Positions 1 through 9,294 are shown, numbered from the stretch's first letter. The stretch is 64,000 bases of DNA from Paenibacillus sp. GSMTC-2017 (GCF_016019935.1 NZ_JAECMT010000001.1:1368774-1432773), one strand, 5' to 3'. The notes: generated by a model not told the origin, from the letters alone. Numbers and translations are program-made.

Positions 1-608
1 CTAGTGACGAATCTAATAGCTCCACATTTGCGTTACTTCGTATTCCACTAATTCGGAAAGCGCTTGCATCTAGCGCTCTCGTCTTATATTCTCGCGATAT
101 TTATATCGCTTACTTCCCGCTGTTTGCCAGTGCTTCAGGCATGTCCACCTCGATGATCGGTTTAATTATCGGCGTACAGGGCTTGTCGATGGTTCTAGTA
201 AGACTGTTCCTCGGTCGCCTGACGTCACGTTTTGGTAGAGAAACAATTCTACTAGCTTCCATTATATTGGCTGGCGTATCCTTCTTGTTCGTTCCATTAG
301 TGGAAAATGTGCTACTATGCGCGTTAATAAGTGCTCTGATGGGGGCAGGTCTTGGCTGCGGACAGCCGCTATCGATGACAACAACTTATAATGCTTCTCC
401 TAAACATAGAACGGGTGAAGTACTGGGACTTAGACTCGCTACTAATCGATTATCCCAAACGATCGCTCCATTATTTTTTGGACTAGTTGGTGCATGGACA
501 GGCATTATCGTTATTTTCTATGTAAGTGGAGCTTTATTAATCGGGGGAGCTTTTTTAACGACTGAATCCTCGAAGAAAAAACATTCAGAAATAGTAAAAG
601 ATGCTTAA
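1..608 (+). CDS. MFS transporter, C-terminal part (5' cut by window edge)
   Basis: The reading frame is open from base 3 to the stop at 608, so the ATG at 141 is internal and the gene starts before the window. About 200 residues are visible. They form alternating hydrophobic segments and short basic loops, including the VRLFLGRLTSRFGRE loop. That loop resembles the conserved MFS loop between helices 2-3 or 8-9 (GxLaDRxGRR-like). A later MTTTYNASPKHRTGEVLG stretch resembles the loop seen in YfcJ/NreB-like sugar or drug efflux permeases. The seen part should be roughly the last five or six helices of an inner-membrane permease. The substrate cannot be told. The C-terminus is a lysine-rich cytoplasmic tail. 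Family assignment is fairly sure; the function is open. Confidence 0.75.
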   Translation, partial: SDESNSSTFALLRIPLIRKALASSALVLYSRDIYIAYFPLFASASGMSTSMIGLIIGVQGLSMVLVRLFLGRLTSRFGRETILLASIILAGVSFLFVPLVENVLLCALISALMGAGLGCGQPLSMTTTYNASPKHRTGEVLGLRLATNRLSQTIAPLFFGLVGAWTGIIVIFYVSGALLIGGAFLTTESSKKKHSEIVKDA

Positions 609-625
609 CGATCTTATGTAGGAAG

Positions 626-679
626 CCGTATGCACAGTTTTCAAAGTAGAGTAATCTACATATGAAACTGCGCATGCGG
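626..679. terminator. Long imperfect hairpin after the MFS gene
   Basis: CCGTATGC (626-633) pairs with GCATGCGG (672-679). Inside it CAGTTT pairs with AAACTG and GTAGA with TCTAC around a GTAA loop. Only a weak T-rich stretch follows on the plus strand, so it is either a poor intrinsic terminator or an RNA 3' end structure for the MFS transcript. Confidence 0.45.
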
Positions 680-790
680 TTTATCATTAAAGAAGTGTAA
701 AAAAGACGTACGATTCGTTAGCGGATCATCATTTAAGATACATCAAAGAAAAAACAAGTCAATCTATGTCCATATAACCGATCGTCGCGT

Positions 791-837
791 AAAAAAGCCT
801 GAAGCCCCTTATTTCAAGGAGCTTCAGGCTTTTTTTC
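791..837. terminator. Bidirectional intrinsic terminator
   Basis: The arms AGCCTGAAGC and GCTTCAGGCT (796-830) form a near-perfect stem. It is flanked by an A-run on the left and a T-run on the right, so it can work in both directions. It ends the minus-strand SLH gene, whose stop is at 850, and would also stop the plus-strand MFS transcript. Confidence 0.85.
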
Positions 838-849
838 ATTGGCTCGATT

Positions 850-3800
850 CTATTTCTTCCAAGTCTCAATTCCAGTCTCGAATTGCTCAAATGGGTGTTC
901 AATCGAAGCTTCCATAATATCTTTATAGAACTCATGACCTGTCGGAACATCCGTCCATTTTTGTTCAATGTCGATATGCCACGGTTTACGATCATGAAGC
1001 TTGTTAAAGATACGAACAACTTCTACTCTCGTAATTGGCTTATTCGGATCGAAAGTCTTCTCTGTAAAGTCAAACAATAAACCTTGCTTTTGAACTGTTG
1101 CAATAGCATTTGCTGCCCAGTGTCCTGCTACGTCTGTGTATGTGCTTTCCTTAACAACATCCCATTTGTACACATTCGCAAGGATTTGTGCGAATTCAGC
1201 GCGAGTGATCTGCTTCTTCGGTTTGAACATATCGTCGCCGAAACCAACCATCCATTTATTTCTTGCTGCTATCGTAATAGCTTCTTGAGCCCAATTCTTT
1301 GCATTTACATCTGAATATGCTACTTGGTTAGAACTAGCTTCAGATGTATACAATCTAGACAAGATCGCTGCGACTTCAGATCGGGAAATTCCGCGATCCG
1401 GTAGGAATGATCCATCAGGATATCCAACCATGAATGGTTTATGATCGCCTGTTGCTTTCACCTTCGGCTGTGCGCTGAAGCTGAATTTCACGATCGTTTG
1501 GCCTACATGGATAATTCCGTCTTTAATAAAACTGTCGCTTCCAAATTTCTCTTCACGCTTATCGTTACGGCTGTCAAATACGACGTATCCATCCTTCTCG
1601 CCCAAGAAGTAGTAATCGCCATCTGCATAAACCATCCAACCGTATTCTCCGCTTGCCGAGCTAATTTGCGGGTTGTGGTTTTGGTTTGGTGCAAAATCAG
1701 GCAACACAGGCAAATTAACAAGAGTTCCAGGTACTTTTCCTTTGGAACGATTCAGCTCTGTATCTGCCCAATACAATTGCATTTTCACACCTGCAACAGG
1801 CTGTTCAGTAATCGTATCAAGAATCGTGCCATATGGATCGACCAAATCTACTGTTAAACTTGCTTTTCCGTTATTGTCTACAACTAATTTACCAGCAGGG
1901 CCAGCCAGTTTTTCACCATTTGGTGCGATAATGTTCATCGACAATGTATATTCGCCAGTTGCAACCTTAGGAAGCGTAAACGTGCCATTAGCGTTCATTA
2001 CAATAGAAGGTAAATCAAGTACCTTGCCGTCTGTTGAAACAATTTTTCCCGATACTTTTAAGTTGTCTCCAATTAGCTTCGTAATTTTTTCCTCGACTAC
2101 TTTGCCACCATTCAATGGATCAGAAACGATAACTTTCGTATCCATCGTAGGTTTTTGAGCTTCCGGAGCAGGAGGTTCGTTTGGTATAACGGTAACAATA
2201 TTGGACAAACCTGCATGCTTACCCGATTCTACGTTTAATCGAATAAAGTAAGTCGTCCCATTCGTTAATCCAGATACACTTACACTGGTTGAAGCATCAT
2301 TCAGCTCACCCGATATCGTTGCTGGTGTGAAATTGATACTATCAGTCGATTGTTCAACAACGATATTTGTTGCTCCTGTTAAAGCTGGGAAGTTTAATGT
2401 TACTACTGTATCGCCTTCAACAGCTGACAAAGTAGTTACGGGTTTAAACGGTGTTGCAGTAACGACATTGGACACACCTGCATGCTTACCCGATTCTACA
2501 TTTAATCGAATATGGTATGTTGTGCCATTTGTTAAACCAGTTACAATTACACTCGTTGAAGCGGCATTCAGCTCACCCGATGTAGTTGCTGGTGTGAATG
2601 TGATACCATCAATGGATTTTTCAACAACGATATCTGTTGCTCCTGTTAAAGCAGGGAAATTCAATGTTGCTTGTTGATCTCCTGCAACAGCTGACAACGT
2701 GGTTACGGGTTCAGAAGGCGTTGCAGTAACAATATTGGACACACCTGCATGCTTACCCGATTCTACGTTTAATCGAATTTGGTACGTTGTCCCATTCGTT
2801 AATCCAGTTACAGTTACATTCGTTGATGCAGCATTCAGCTCACCTGTTATCGTTGCCGGTGTAAAAGTGATGCCGTCTGTCGATTGCTCAACAACGATTT
2901 TTGTTGCCCCTGTTAAAACGGGGAAGTTCAATGTTGCTTGTTGATCGCCTGCAACAACTGACAAAGTGGTTACAGGTTCAGATGGCGTTGCTGTGACCTT
3001 ATTGGACACACCCGTGTAAAATCCAGATTTAACTGTTAAGCGGAAATGGTAGGTTTCACCGTTTGTTAAACCGGTTACTGTTGCACTCGTTGAAGAGGCA
3101 GTCAGCGACTCAACTGGATTAACTGGCTTAAAGTCAGTTCCGTTAGTCGATTGTTCAACAATAATATCTCCATCCAATGTCCCTTTCAAAGGTGGGAATT
3201 TCAATGTTGCTTGACTATTTCCTGGAGTTACAGACAGGTTCGTTAGTGGACCTGGTTGTGCAGCAAGTACATATACAGTAAAAGTTTTTTCACTTGTAAG
3301 GCCGTCTTTAGTCATAGTTGCCTTCAAGGTTACATAAGTACCCTTTTGATCAATGTCTGGTCTTGTTACTGTTCCGTCAGGTGCAATGATCGAAGGCTGA
3401 TCCGATGACCACACTGTAGTTACATCTGGGTCTTGCACTAATGCAATATTGTTTTTGACCGCAGTCTTAGAATCTCCTGATTTAAATGTAATCGTTGTTT
3501 TATCCTCTGCCTTTTCAATAGCAAGAATAGCATTTTTATAATCCGCAATAATCTGATTCGCTACACGTTCAGCAATTGCTTCAATAATCGTTTCCTCTGA
3601 TTCGTTGGAATTGATATGCACTCCGCCATTTGTAATGCCTTCAATAAAGGTATCACTAGTAGTCTTATAAACAGAATCCGTTACCCCAACATATTGTGCA
3701 CCACTCGTATTTAACGAGTTAGTCAGAGTCTCTTGGTTCGTTCCTCCATCCAAACTCTTAAGTGGGTCCTCGTTGATGTCCACCACATAACGCAAAGGAG

Positions 3801-4716
3801 AATTCGTATCCCAAGGAATTGCTACTGCAGCTTCATCAAGTGTTTTGCTCGAAGTAGAAAATAACTTCATATTGTCATACGAAAAGATTGATATGATAGA
3901 GCAACCATGACCTACATGGCTAACGATCGGACCAAACTCGTTTCCATAAACATTTGGTAGAGCTAAATCTTTAATGATTTGCTCGCCATTATCCCACATA
4001 TTCAACTTCGAATCCGTTGCGTTTATTTTAATACTATGTTTTGTCGCTGTTCCTTTTGAGTAACTTTTGACGAGGCTAACGCCTGTAATTCCACTTAAAC
4101 CGTTCATTTGCTCATTATGAAGATTTTTTACGTTCACCCCATTGATCTTATATACGTTAACAGCGTTGTTAACATATAAAATAGCGTAGCCGCTTAATTT
4201 CTCTTCGCTATCGATCATCGTATTAAATAAAAACCCTCCGCCTTCCATACTGTGATAATTCACTTTGGATTCATCCATCTCAAAAGTGATCACTTTTTTA
4301 CCGGAAGGACTTCCATCTGTCAGCATAAAATCTTTATATCCCGGACGAGTATATCCGTAAAACGTAAACGTTTTGCCGTTGTTAGTCATTTGAACATGGT
4401 TGTAATCGGCTGTTTCAACTTCCGGGGTAGCGCCCATATACCAACTATCACGACCAGTATGTACATAAGTCATATCCGTCACGGTTGTCGGATCCGCACT
4501 AGCATCCATAATTGATACATATTTAGGGTTTACGCCCGCCTCATTTAGCTTTGCTTTAATAGCTTCGTTTAATTTGCTTTCAAATGCACTTGAATCATAT
4601 GTACTTGATCCGGTATTATAATAAACCTCTGCTACCGGTGATAATGCGGATACGATTGACGCGTTAGTAAAAATTAATAATAATGTGAGTACAGTTGCAA
4701 TCATTTTTTTGTTCAT
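850..4716 (-). CDS. Secreted surface protein with four FN3 repeats and three C-terminal SLH domains
   Basis: A 1288-residue exported cell-surface protein. The ATG at 4716 is preferred over the in-frame ATG at 4728, because AGGATGGTGA lies at proper distance only from 4716. The order is: signal peptide (about residues 1-25, ending VSA); an unrecognised N-terminal region of about 350 residues; a bacterial Ig-like segment (ITFKSGDSKTAVKNNIALVQ...); four fibronectin type III modules (about residues 485-850), the last three close copies of 89 residues; a carboxypeptidase-regulatory-like or Ig segment; then three SLH modules (for example MVGYPDGSFLPDRGISRSEV). SLH domains bind pyruvylated secondary wall polymer, so the protein is anchored by its C-terminus. 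No catalytic motif was recognised, so adhesin, scaffold or S-layer-associated protein are all possible. It is monocistronic and divergent from the kinase operon. Confidence 0.85.
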   Translation of the reverse strand: MNKKMIATVLTLLLIFTNASIVSALSPVAEVYYNTGSSTYDSSAFESKLNEAIKAKLNEAGVNPKYVSIMDASADPTTVTDMTYVHTGRDSWYMGATPEVETADYNHVQMTNNGKTFTFYGYTRPGYKDFMLTDGSPSGKKVITFEMDESKVNYHSMEGGGFLFNTMIDSEEKLSGYAILYVNNAVNVYKINGVNVKNLHNEQMNGLSGITGVSLVKSYSKGTATKHSIKINATDSKLNMWDNGEQIIKDLALPNVYGNEFGPIVSHVGHGCSIISIFSYDNMKLFSTSSKTLDEAAVAIPWDTNSPLRYVVDINEDPLKSLDGGTNQETLTNSLNTSGAQYVGVTDSVYKTTSDTFIEGITNGGVHINSNESEETIIEAIAERVANQIIADYKNAILAIEKAEDKTTITFKSGDSKTAVKNNIALVQDPDVTTVWSSDQPSIIAPDGTVTRPDIDQKGTYVTLKATMTKDGLTSEKTFTVYVLAAQPGPLTNLSVTPGNSQATLKFPPLKGTLDGDIIVEQSTNGTDFKPVNPVESLTASSTSATVTGLTNGETYHFRLTVKSGFYTGVSNKVTATPSEPVTTLSVVAGDQQATLNFPVLTGATKIVVEQSTDGITFTPATITGELNAASTNVTVTGLTNGTTYQIRLNVESGKHAGVSNIVTATPSEPVTTLSAVAGDQQATLNFPALTGATDIVVEKSIDGITFTPATTSGELNAASTSVIVTGLTNGTTYHIRLNVESGKHAGVSNVVTATPFKPVTTLSAVEGDTVVTLNFPALTGATNIVVEQSTDSINFTPATISGELNDASTSVSVSGLTNGTTYFIRLNVESGKHAGLSNIVTVIPNEPPAPEAQKPTMDTKVIVSDPLNGGKVVEEKITKLIGDNLKVSGKIVSTDGKVLDLPSIVMNANGTFTLPKVATGEYTLSMNIIAPNGEKLAGPAGKLVVDNNGKASLTVDLVDPYGTILDTITEQPVAGVKMQLYWADTELNRSKGKVPGTLVNLPVLPDFAPNQNHNPQISSASGEYGWMVYADGDYYFLGEKDGYVVFDSRNDKREEKFGSDSFIKDGIIHVGQTIVKFSFSAQPKVKATGDHKPFMVGYPDGSFLPDRGISRSEVAAILSRLYTSEASSNQVAYSDVNAKNWAQEAITIAARNKWMVGFGDDMFKPKKQITRAEFAQILANVYKWDVVKESTYTDVAGHWAANAIATVQKQGLLFDFTEKTFDPNKPITRVEVVRIFNKLHDRKPWHIDIEQKWTDVPTGHEFYKDIMEASIEHPFEQFETGIETWKK
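2172..3240 (-). repeat. Tandem FN3-coding repeats, 267-bp period
   Basis: The string gcatgctt recurs at 2213, 2480 and 2747, exactly 267 bp (89 codons) apart, inside nearly identical surroundings. A fourth, more diverged unit precedes them in the protein (about 2980-3240). The three downstream units are so alike at the DNA level that recent duplication or gene conversion is likely. Confidence 0.85.
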
Positions 4717-4882
4717 CTGATTCACCATCCTATTCGTTTAGTAGCAACAATTTGTGCCTTTATCCCCACTTAATCACGATATATGTCGACAACACCCTCC
4801 CACTTAAGTATCTTTCGCCCAAAAAAAATGAGCCTATTTTCCTACTATCAAAAAATCAATAATTACAACATACCAAACCCAT

Positions 4883-4932
4883 CTCTCAAAATTCTCTCAA
4901 ACACAAACATACTAATAGTAGTTTTTTGAGAG
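4883..4932. promoter_or_regulatory. CTCTCAAA boxes: two direct (11-bp step) and one inverted
   Basis: CTCTCAAA occurs at 4883-4890 and again at 4894-4901. Its inverse TTTGAGAG lies at 4925-4932, just upstream of the kinase operon start at 4974 and between it and the divergent SLH gene. Direct repeats one helical turn apart are the usual site type for OmpR-fold regulators. The response regulator encoded by this operon is therefore the first candidate to bind here. This is inferred from pattern only. Confidence 0.4.
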
Positions 4933-4973
4933 ATATTTAACGTATGATAGGATCTACAGGGATGTGAATAGTC

Positions 4974-7937
4974 ATGAAGAAATGGTTTGGCTACCTTGGT
5001 GTAGCATGCGCTTTAATCGCCATACTTTATATCATTTTTAGCGACCAGGATACAAGTACCGTTAATATAGATGCGACAGACGGCGTACTTGACCTAAGTG
5101 AACTAACAGATTCACCGTTTGTATCGCTTGCTGGCGATTGGAAATTTAGTGCAGAAACGTTTATCGATCCTACTAATTTTTCAAAAAATGCAGCCACTAT
5201 AAAAGTACCAGGTCCTTGGGCATCTCATGTACAATGGGGTACGTATCAGTTAGTTGTGCATTTACCTCATGATTGGTCTGATATTGGGCTGCGTGTTCGG
5301 AATATTTGGTCTGCTCATACGATTTACATCGATGGGAAACTAGTCTCGGAAAAAGGAAAAGTAGCCGCTTCCCAACAAGCAACTACTCCGGAAAATCCCT
5401 ATTATGAAGTCTATTTTAAACCAGACAGCAAACAACTGCTTATTACCGTCCATGTGTCTAATTTCTACAATGCAAGAGGCGGTATCGTTCTACCCATTGA
5501 TATTGGCAACGCTGAACATATAAAGAAAGATGTAAATCGAGATCTCACTTTGGAGCTAGCAGCAACCTTATGCTTGCTCATATTCAGCATTTTTCATATA
5601 ACCATTTACTTACTGCGAACAAAAGACGAGGCCTTCTTATACAGCGGATTGCACTTTCTAGTGCTAGCATTCGTCATTGTGTTGCGCGGTGAGCGTCTAC
5701 TTATACGAGAGTTTCCATCCTTTCCATTTGAGCTTTACTTTCGGCTACAAGATACGGGCACCTTCCTGAGCGTTATTTTGCTTATTGCCTTTATCGTAAA
5801 AATGATTCCTTCTATTATGAAGCGTAAGACGTTGTTTCTACTTTTTCTTCCGATCATAATTTACATGTTTTTAAATCTTATTCTTCCGGCTAGATCTGTA
5901 TCAAGCGTGCAGTTTGGATTCTTTTATTATATGGATGGATTATTTCTTGGCATTATCGCTCGCATCTTGTATTTGACTATTAAAAATCAAATTTCCATAC
6001 GTAGAAACGAAGCGATCATTCTTATGTCGATGCTTTTGTTTCTAGCGATATTTGCTATAAGCAGCTCGTCCGATAGTCTGTACTTCTCTGGCCGCAACAG
6101 CATGAACAGAATAGGCTTGATCGGGGTTATGATGACGATGAATGTATTTCTCGGAATTCGCCTCATGAATCGGGCTGAAGAATCGGAAAAGCTGACTAGT
6201 AGATTGCAGAAAGCAAACGATGCGAAGGATAATTTTTTGAAAGTCGCTACACAAGATTTACAGAGACCTCTACATGATACCGCCCACTTGATTAAATCGA
6301 TTACACGTGAACGAGATCAAGAGAAACAAGGCGAGCAATTATATTTAGCTGAGCAACTAATTGGGAACATGGTTTATTTGCTAAGAGATCTACATGACTT
6401 TACCCGTATTCGATTTGATGATTATGTAGTCGAGCTTAAATCCACCAATCTCAGGATGGTCATGCTTCATGTCATCCATTTGATGGAGCTTACATTTACA
6501 AAGAAAAAGGTCCACATTAACGAAAATATATCGAAGCAGCTTTATGTTTGGGCGGATGAACAGGGTCTGACCCAAGTACTCATCCGTATGATGACAGAAC
6601 TATCTCACGATACCGCAAATGACAGCTTATCGATCGAATCTATACTTGCTGGGGAAGATGTCCTACTTGTTGTGACAACAACTCGCGCGTCAACAGTAAC
6701 GACCAAGGAGCGACAGTATTCCTCGAGGCTCATGATGACAGAGGCGCTTATACAGCAAATGAATGGAAAAATTACATATGAACATATGGAAAACGGTATT
6801 CGCTTCACTCTTAAATTGGTTTTCAGTGAATGTAAAGAGCCGAATACGATAATAGAATACGTAAGCAACTTTCGTTCTGCCAAGCACGTTGAAAATAGAG
6901 CGCTAGGAACACTTCTTATCGTTGATGATGATGTGATGCACGCAGAAGTTATGAGAGGCATACTCGGCAGTTCGTACAAAATACGAGTCGCTTACACGAC
7001 TGAAGAGGCGCTTGACTATTATAGCAGTCACCCAGAAATAGCGATGATGATTATTGATGACATCATTCCAGGAACTATGAATAGTCTCGAATTGCTTCAG
7101 CACATTCGTAAGCAATCGTCTTTAATGGATCTGCCCGTTATTATGATGGTTTCTTCCGAATATCCAAGTCATGTTGAAAAAATCTTTGCTTCAGGTGCTA
7201 ATGATTATTTATTAAAGCCTTTCTCAAAAGAAACTTTGATGGCTCGCTTGAACGCAGCTGAACAAACAAAGCAGTTTATGCAAAAAGCTATTCAATATGA
7301 AATGGCATTTCTGCAAACTCAAATCAAACCGCACTTTCTATACAACGCACTTAGCAACATTATTTTCTTTTGTTACACGGACGGTGAGCGTGCAGCACAT
7401 CTTCTGACAATGCTTAGTTCATTCCTTCGTTATATATTTGAAGCGAGTCGGGATGGACAACATGCTTCCCTACAAAATGAACTGGATATTATTGAAGCTT
7501 ATGTTGCTGTGGAAAAAGCGAGATTTGGTGATAGACTGACATTCGCCTATGATATCGAGCCAATAATTGCTGCTGAGAATGTACTAATTCCTAGTTTGCT
7601 TTTACAACCATTAGTCGAAAATGCAATTCGCCATGGCCTATTTGATAAAGAAGGTCCGGGGCATGTTCAAGTTTCGATTGAATTACAACAATCTTACCTT
7701 CGCATAAGAGTCATCGATGATGGTGTAGGCATGACAGCTATACAATGCGCTCAATTAATGGACGGAACGACTGCAAATGCCGGAATCGGATTTACGAATG
7801 TGCGTCGGCGTGTGCATGATCACACCCAAGGCAACTTGGAAATTAGCTCCTCGCCAGGTAAGGGAACGACCGTTCAATTAATGATTCCAATTAAGGAGGG
7901 ACGAGATGATGTGGAAAGTAATTATCGTAGAGGATGA
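4974..7937 (+). CDS. 7TM-DISM hybrid sensor kinase with degenerate first core, receiver, and LytS-type kinase core
   Basis: A 987-residue membrane sensor. The order is: N-terminal TM helix (about 5-23); extracellular beta-rich DISM-type sensor (about 30-190); seven TM helices (about 195-400); a HisKA/HATPase-like region (about 415-620); receiver (about 645-755); LytS-type histidine kinase and ATPase (about 770-980). In the first core the expected phospho-histidine is Gln427 (VATQDLQRPL instead of SHELRTPL) and the N-box is lost, so it looks inactive. The receiver keeps its acidic cluster (Asp651-653), Asp695 and Lys748. The last core has KPHFLYNAL with His787, N-box LVENAIRHG and glycine boxes DDGVGM and GIGFTNV. 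The kinase output therefore probably comes from His787. The gene overlaps the following regulator by 32 bp. The ligand is unknown; DISM sensors often bind carbohydrates. Confidence 0.88.
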   Translation: MKKWFGYLGVACALIAILYIIFSDQDTSTVNIDATDGVLDLSELTDSPFVSLAGDWKFSAETFIDPTNFSKNAATIKVPGPWASHVQWGTYQLVVHLPHDWSDIGLRVRNIWSAHTIYIDGKLVSEKGKVAASQQATTPENPYYEVYFKPDSKQLLITVHVSNFYNARGGIVLPIDIGNAEHIKKDVNRDLTLELAATLCLLIFSIFHITIYLLRTKDEAFLYSGLHFLVLAFVIVLRGERLLIREFPSFPFELYFRLQDTGTFLSVILLIAFIVKMIPSIMKRKTLFLLFLPIIIYMFLNLILPARSVSSVQFGFFYYMDGLFLGIIARILYLTIKNQISIRRNEAIILMSMLLFLAIFAISSSSDSLYFSGRNSMNRIGLIGVMMTMNVFLGIRLMNRAEESEKLTSRLQKANDAKDNFLKVATQDLQRPLHDTAHLIKSITRERDQEKQGEQLYLAEQLIGNMVYLLRDLHDFTRIRFDDYVVELKSTNLRMVMLHVIHLMELTFTKKKVHINENISKQLYVWADEQGLTQVLIRMMTELSHDTANDSLSIESILAGEDVLLVVTTTRASTVTTKERQYSSRLMMTEALIQQMNGKITYEHMENGIRFTLKLVFSECKEPNTIIEYVSNFRSAKHVENRALGTLLIVDDDVMHAEVMRGILGSSYKIRVAYTTEEALDYYSSHPEIAMMIIDDIIPGTMNSLELLQHIRKQSSLMDLPVIMMVSSEYPSHVEKIFASGANDYLLKPFSKETLMARLNAAEQTKQFMQKAIQYEMAFLQTQIKPHFLYNALSNIIFFCYTDGERAAHLLTMLSSFLRYIFEASRDGQHASLQNELDIIEAYVAVEKARFGDRLTFAYDIEPIIAAENVLIPSLLLQPLVENAIRHGLFDKEGPGHVQVSIELQQSYLRIRVIDDGVGMTAIQCAQLMDGTTANAGIGFTNVRRRVHDHTQGNLEISSSPGKGTTVQLMIPIKEGRDDVESNYRRG

Positions 7938-8682
7938 GCATGCGATTCTAGGGCTACATACTAGATTACTGCAAACCCATGGTTCCTTTCAAATTGTAGG
8001 CAGCTTCGAATCGTCATCCGATGCGCTACATGAAATACCTAATCTAGAAGTAGATGCTCTTTTGCTTGACATCGAAATGCCAAGAATGACAGGAATTCAG
8101 CTTGCCCAGAACTTAGTCGATATCGGCATTGACGTACCTGTAATCTTCATAACAGCTCACCAACAATATGCCGTGCAGGCCTTTCGCGTTCAAGCACTGG
8201 ATTATATATTAAAACCGATGACTATGTATTCGATTAAGCAACTGGATGAACGTCTTCAGAAATATTATGGTCAGAAACAGAAGCAGCCTACTAAAAAAGA
8301 ACTCTATGTCCAATTACATGGAGAAGCTTACGTTAAAAAAGGAGATCAACTTGTAAAGTGGCCTACCCGTATTACGGAGGAACTATTTTATTATTTTCTA
8401 CTTCATGAAAATAAATTGTGCTTAAAGTGGAGAATTATCGATGATCTATGGATTCATGGTGAGGAAAAACGTGCACTTGCCAATCTATATAATACGATTT
8501 ACCGTATGCGACAACTTTTTATGGAGCTCGATATACCCATCGTCATCGATCGAATAAATGATGGTTACATCATGAACACCAACAACAGTATCATAATAGA
8601 ACCCAAACAAAAGCCGGATGCACTTCTACTCGAATCAAAAGGCTATTTATGGGCGTATCGCTTGGAATCAATCGTTGAGTAG
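7906..8682 (+). CDS. Response regulator, receiver plus winged-helix (OmpR/SARP-like) output
   Basis: A 258-residue partner of the upstream kinase, with its start nested in the kinase 3' end behind GGAGGG. The receiver spans residues 3-120, with acidic residues E9-D10-E11, phospho-acceptor Asp55 (ALLLDIEMP), Thr83 and Lys103 (YILKP). The YAVQAFRVQALDY stretch resembles LytTR-type receivers, but the C-terminal half (about 140-235) is not LytTR. Its NLYNTIYRMRQLF helix looks like the winged helix of SARP/OmpR-type regulators found in Paenibacillus receiver-SARP proteins. It probably binds direct repeats, perhaps those upstream of its own operon. The start could be either of two adjacent ATGs (7906 or 7909). 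Targets are unknown. Confidence 0.8.
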   Translation: MMWKVIIVEDEHAILGLHTRLLQTHGSFQIVGSFESSSDALHEIPNLEVDALLLDIEMPRMTGIQLAQNLVDIGIDVPVIFITAHQQYAVQAFRVQALDYILKPMTMYSIKQLDERLQKYYGQKQKQPTKKELYVQLHGEAYVKKGDQLVKWPTRITEELFYYFLLHENKLCLKWRIIDDLWIHGEEKRALANLYNTIYRMRQLFMELDIPIVIDRINDGYIMNTNNSIIIEPKQKPDALLLESKGYLWAYRLESIVE

Positions 8683-9294
8683 CTTGCTTGGCATAACAAA
8701 ACGTTCTTTACTTTTTGAGTTAGTAGTTTTCTTTAATTGACTAACAAATATATCATTTTTGGTTGCCATAAGTACATCTCATAATAATCGCCTTGATATG
8801 GAACTTAGCATACAAACTAGCGATTGGTTAAGTTAGCTTTGGCCTTGCGAGTGATGCGTTAACGTTATGTTCGGCAAAGTGTGCTACTACTAATGATTGG
8901 TATGCTTATCCACTAACGAATCGTAGTGTGCTTATATCGTAGAAAATAATGTGCAATTTGGTCTAGCGAACTCCAGTGTCGTTATTGAGTAGTCTTTAGT
9001 CTAAACAAAGCTACTTTACTAGGAATAAGCATTCTGGAGTTCGTTAAACATTTTAAACGGTACAATTTGGTCAGATAAGAGTTACTGAGTTCGTTAGCCT
9101 TAAATACAGAAACGACATCCATTTCTATAGCAATGACTGCTTCGGATTCATTACATAAAGAATTGAGTACGATCATATCGTTTCGACGAGTAATCTACGA
9201 TAAGGAAATTCAATCTATCGAATTTTTTATTAAAATAATTCCTATTAATCAGTGAACCCTATACTGCATTATTATTAATCTCATGTTGAATTAC
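8683..9294. repeat. 612-bp gene-free spacer with decayed dispersed repeats and a long hairpin
   Basis: No convincing ORF is present. AGCGAACTCCAG (8965-8976) is the near-perfect inverse of CTGGAGTTCGTT (9034-9045). The interior adds short pairs (TTATT/AATAA, AGTAG/CTACT), giving an 81-nt imperfect hairpin. GAGTTCGTTA recurs at 9037 and 9087 (50 bp apart) in similar context. GT(G/A)CAATTTGGTC recurs at 8951 and 9060. This looks like remains of a dispersed intergenic repeat family rather than a gene. No clear terminator for the regulator gene was found. Confidence 0.5.

Noticed and set aside
1673-2158. Plus-strand ORF of 161 residues inside the SLH gene
   Set aside because: It is a shadow of the minus-strand gene, without a ribosome binding site; similar plus-strand frames at 2327 and 2699 just mirror the FN3 repeats.
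4717-4760. c-di-GMP (GEMM) riboswitch upstream of the SLH gene
   Set aside because: The minus strand has GATAAAGGCACA, like the start of GEMM-I, but the GAAA-loop helix, GGGACGCAAAGCC and the second helix are missing.
6605-6979. Minus-strand ORF of 124 residues inside the hybrid kinase gene
   Set aside because: No ribosome binding site, and the kinase frame is continuous and motif-rich over the same bases.
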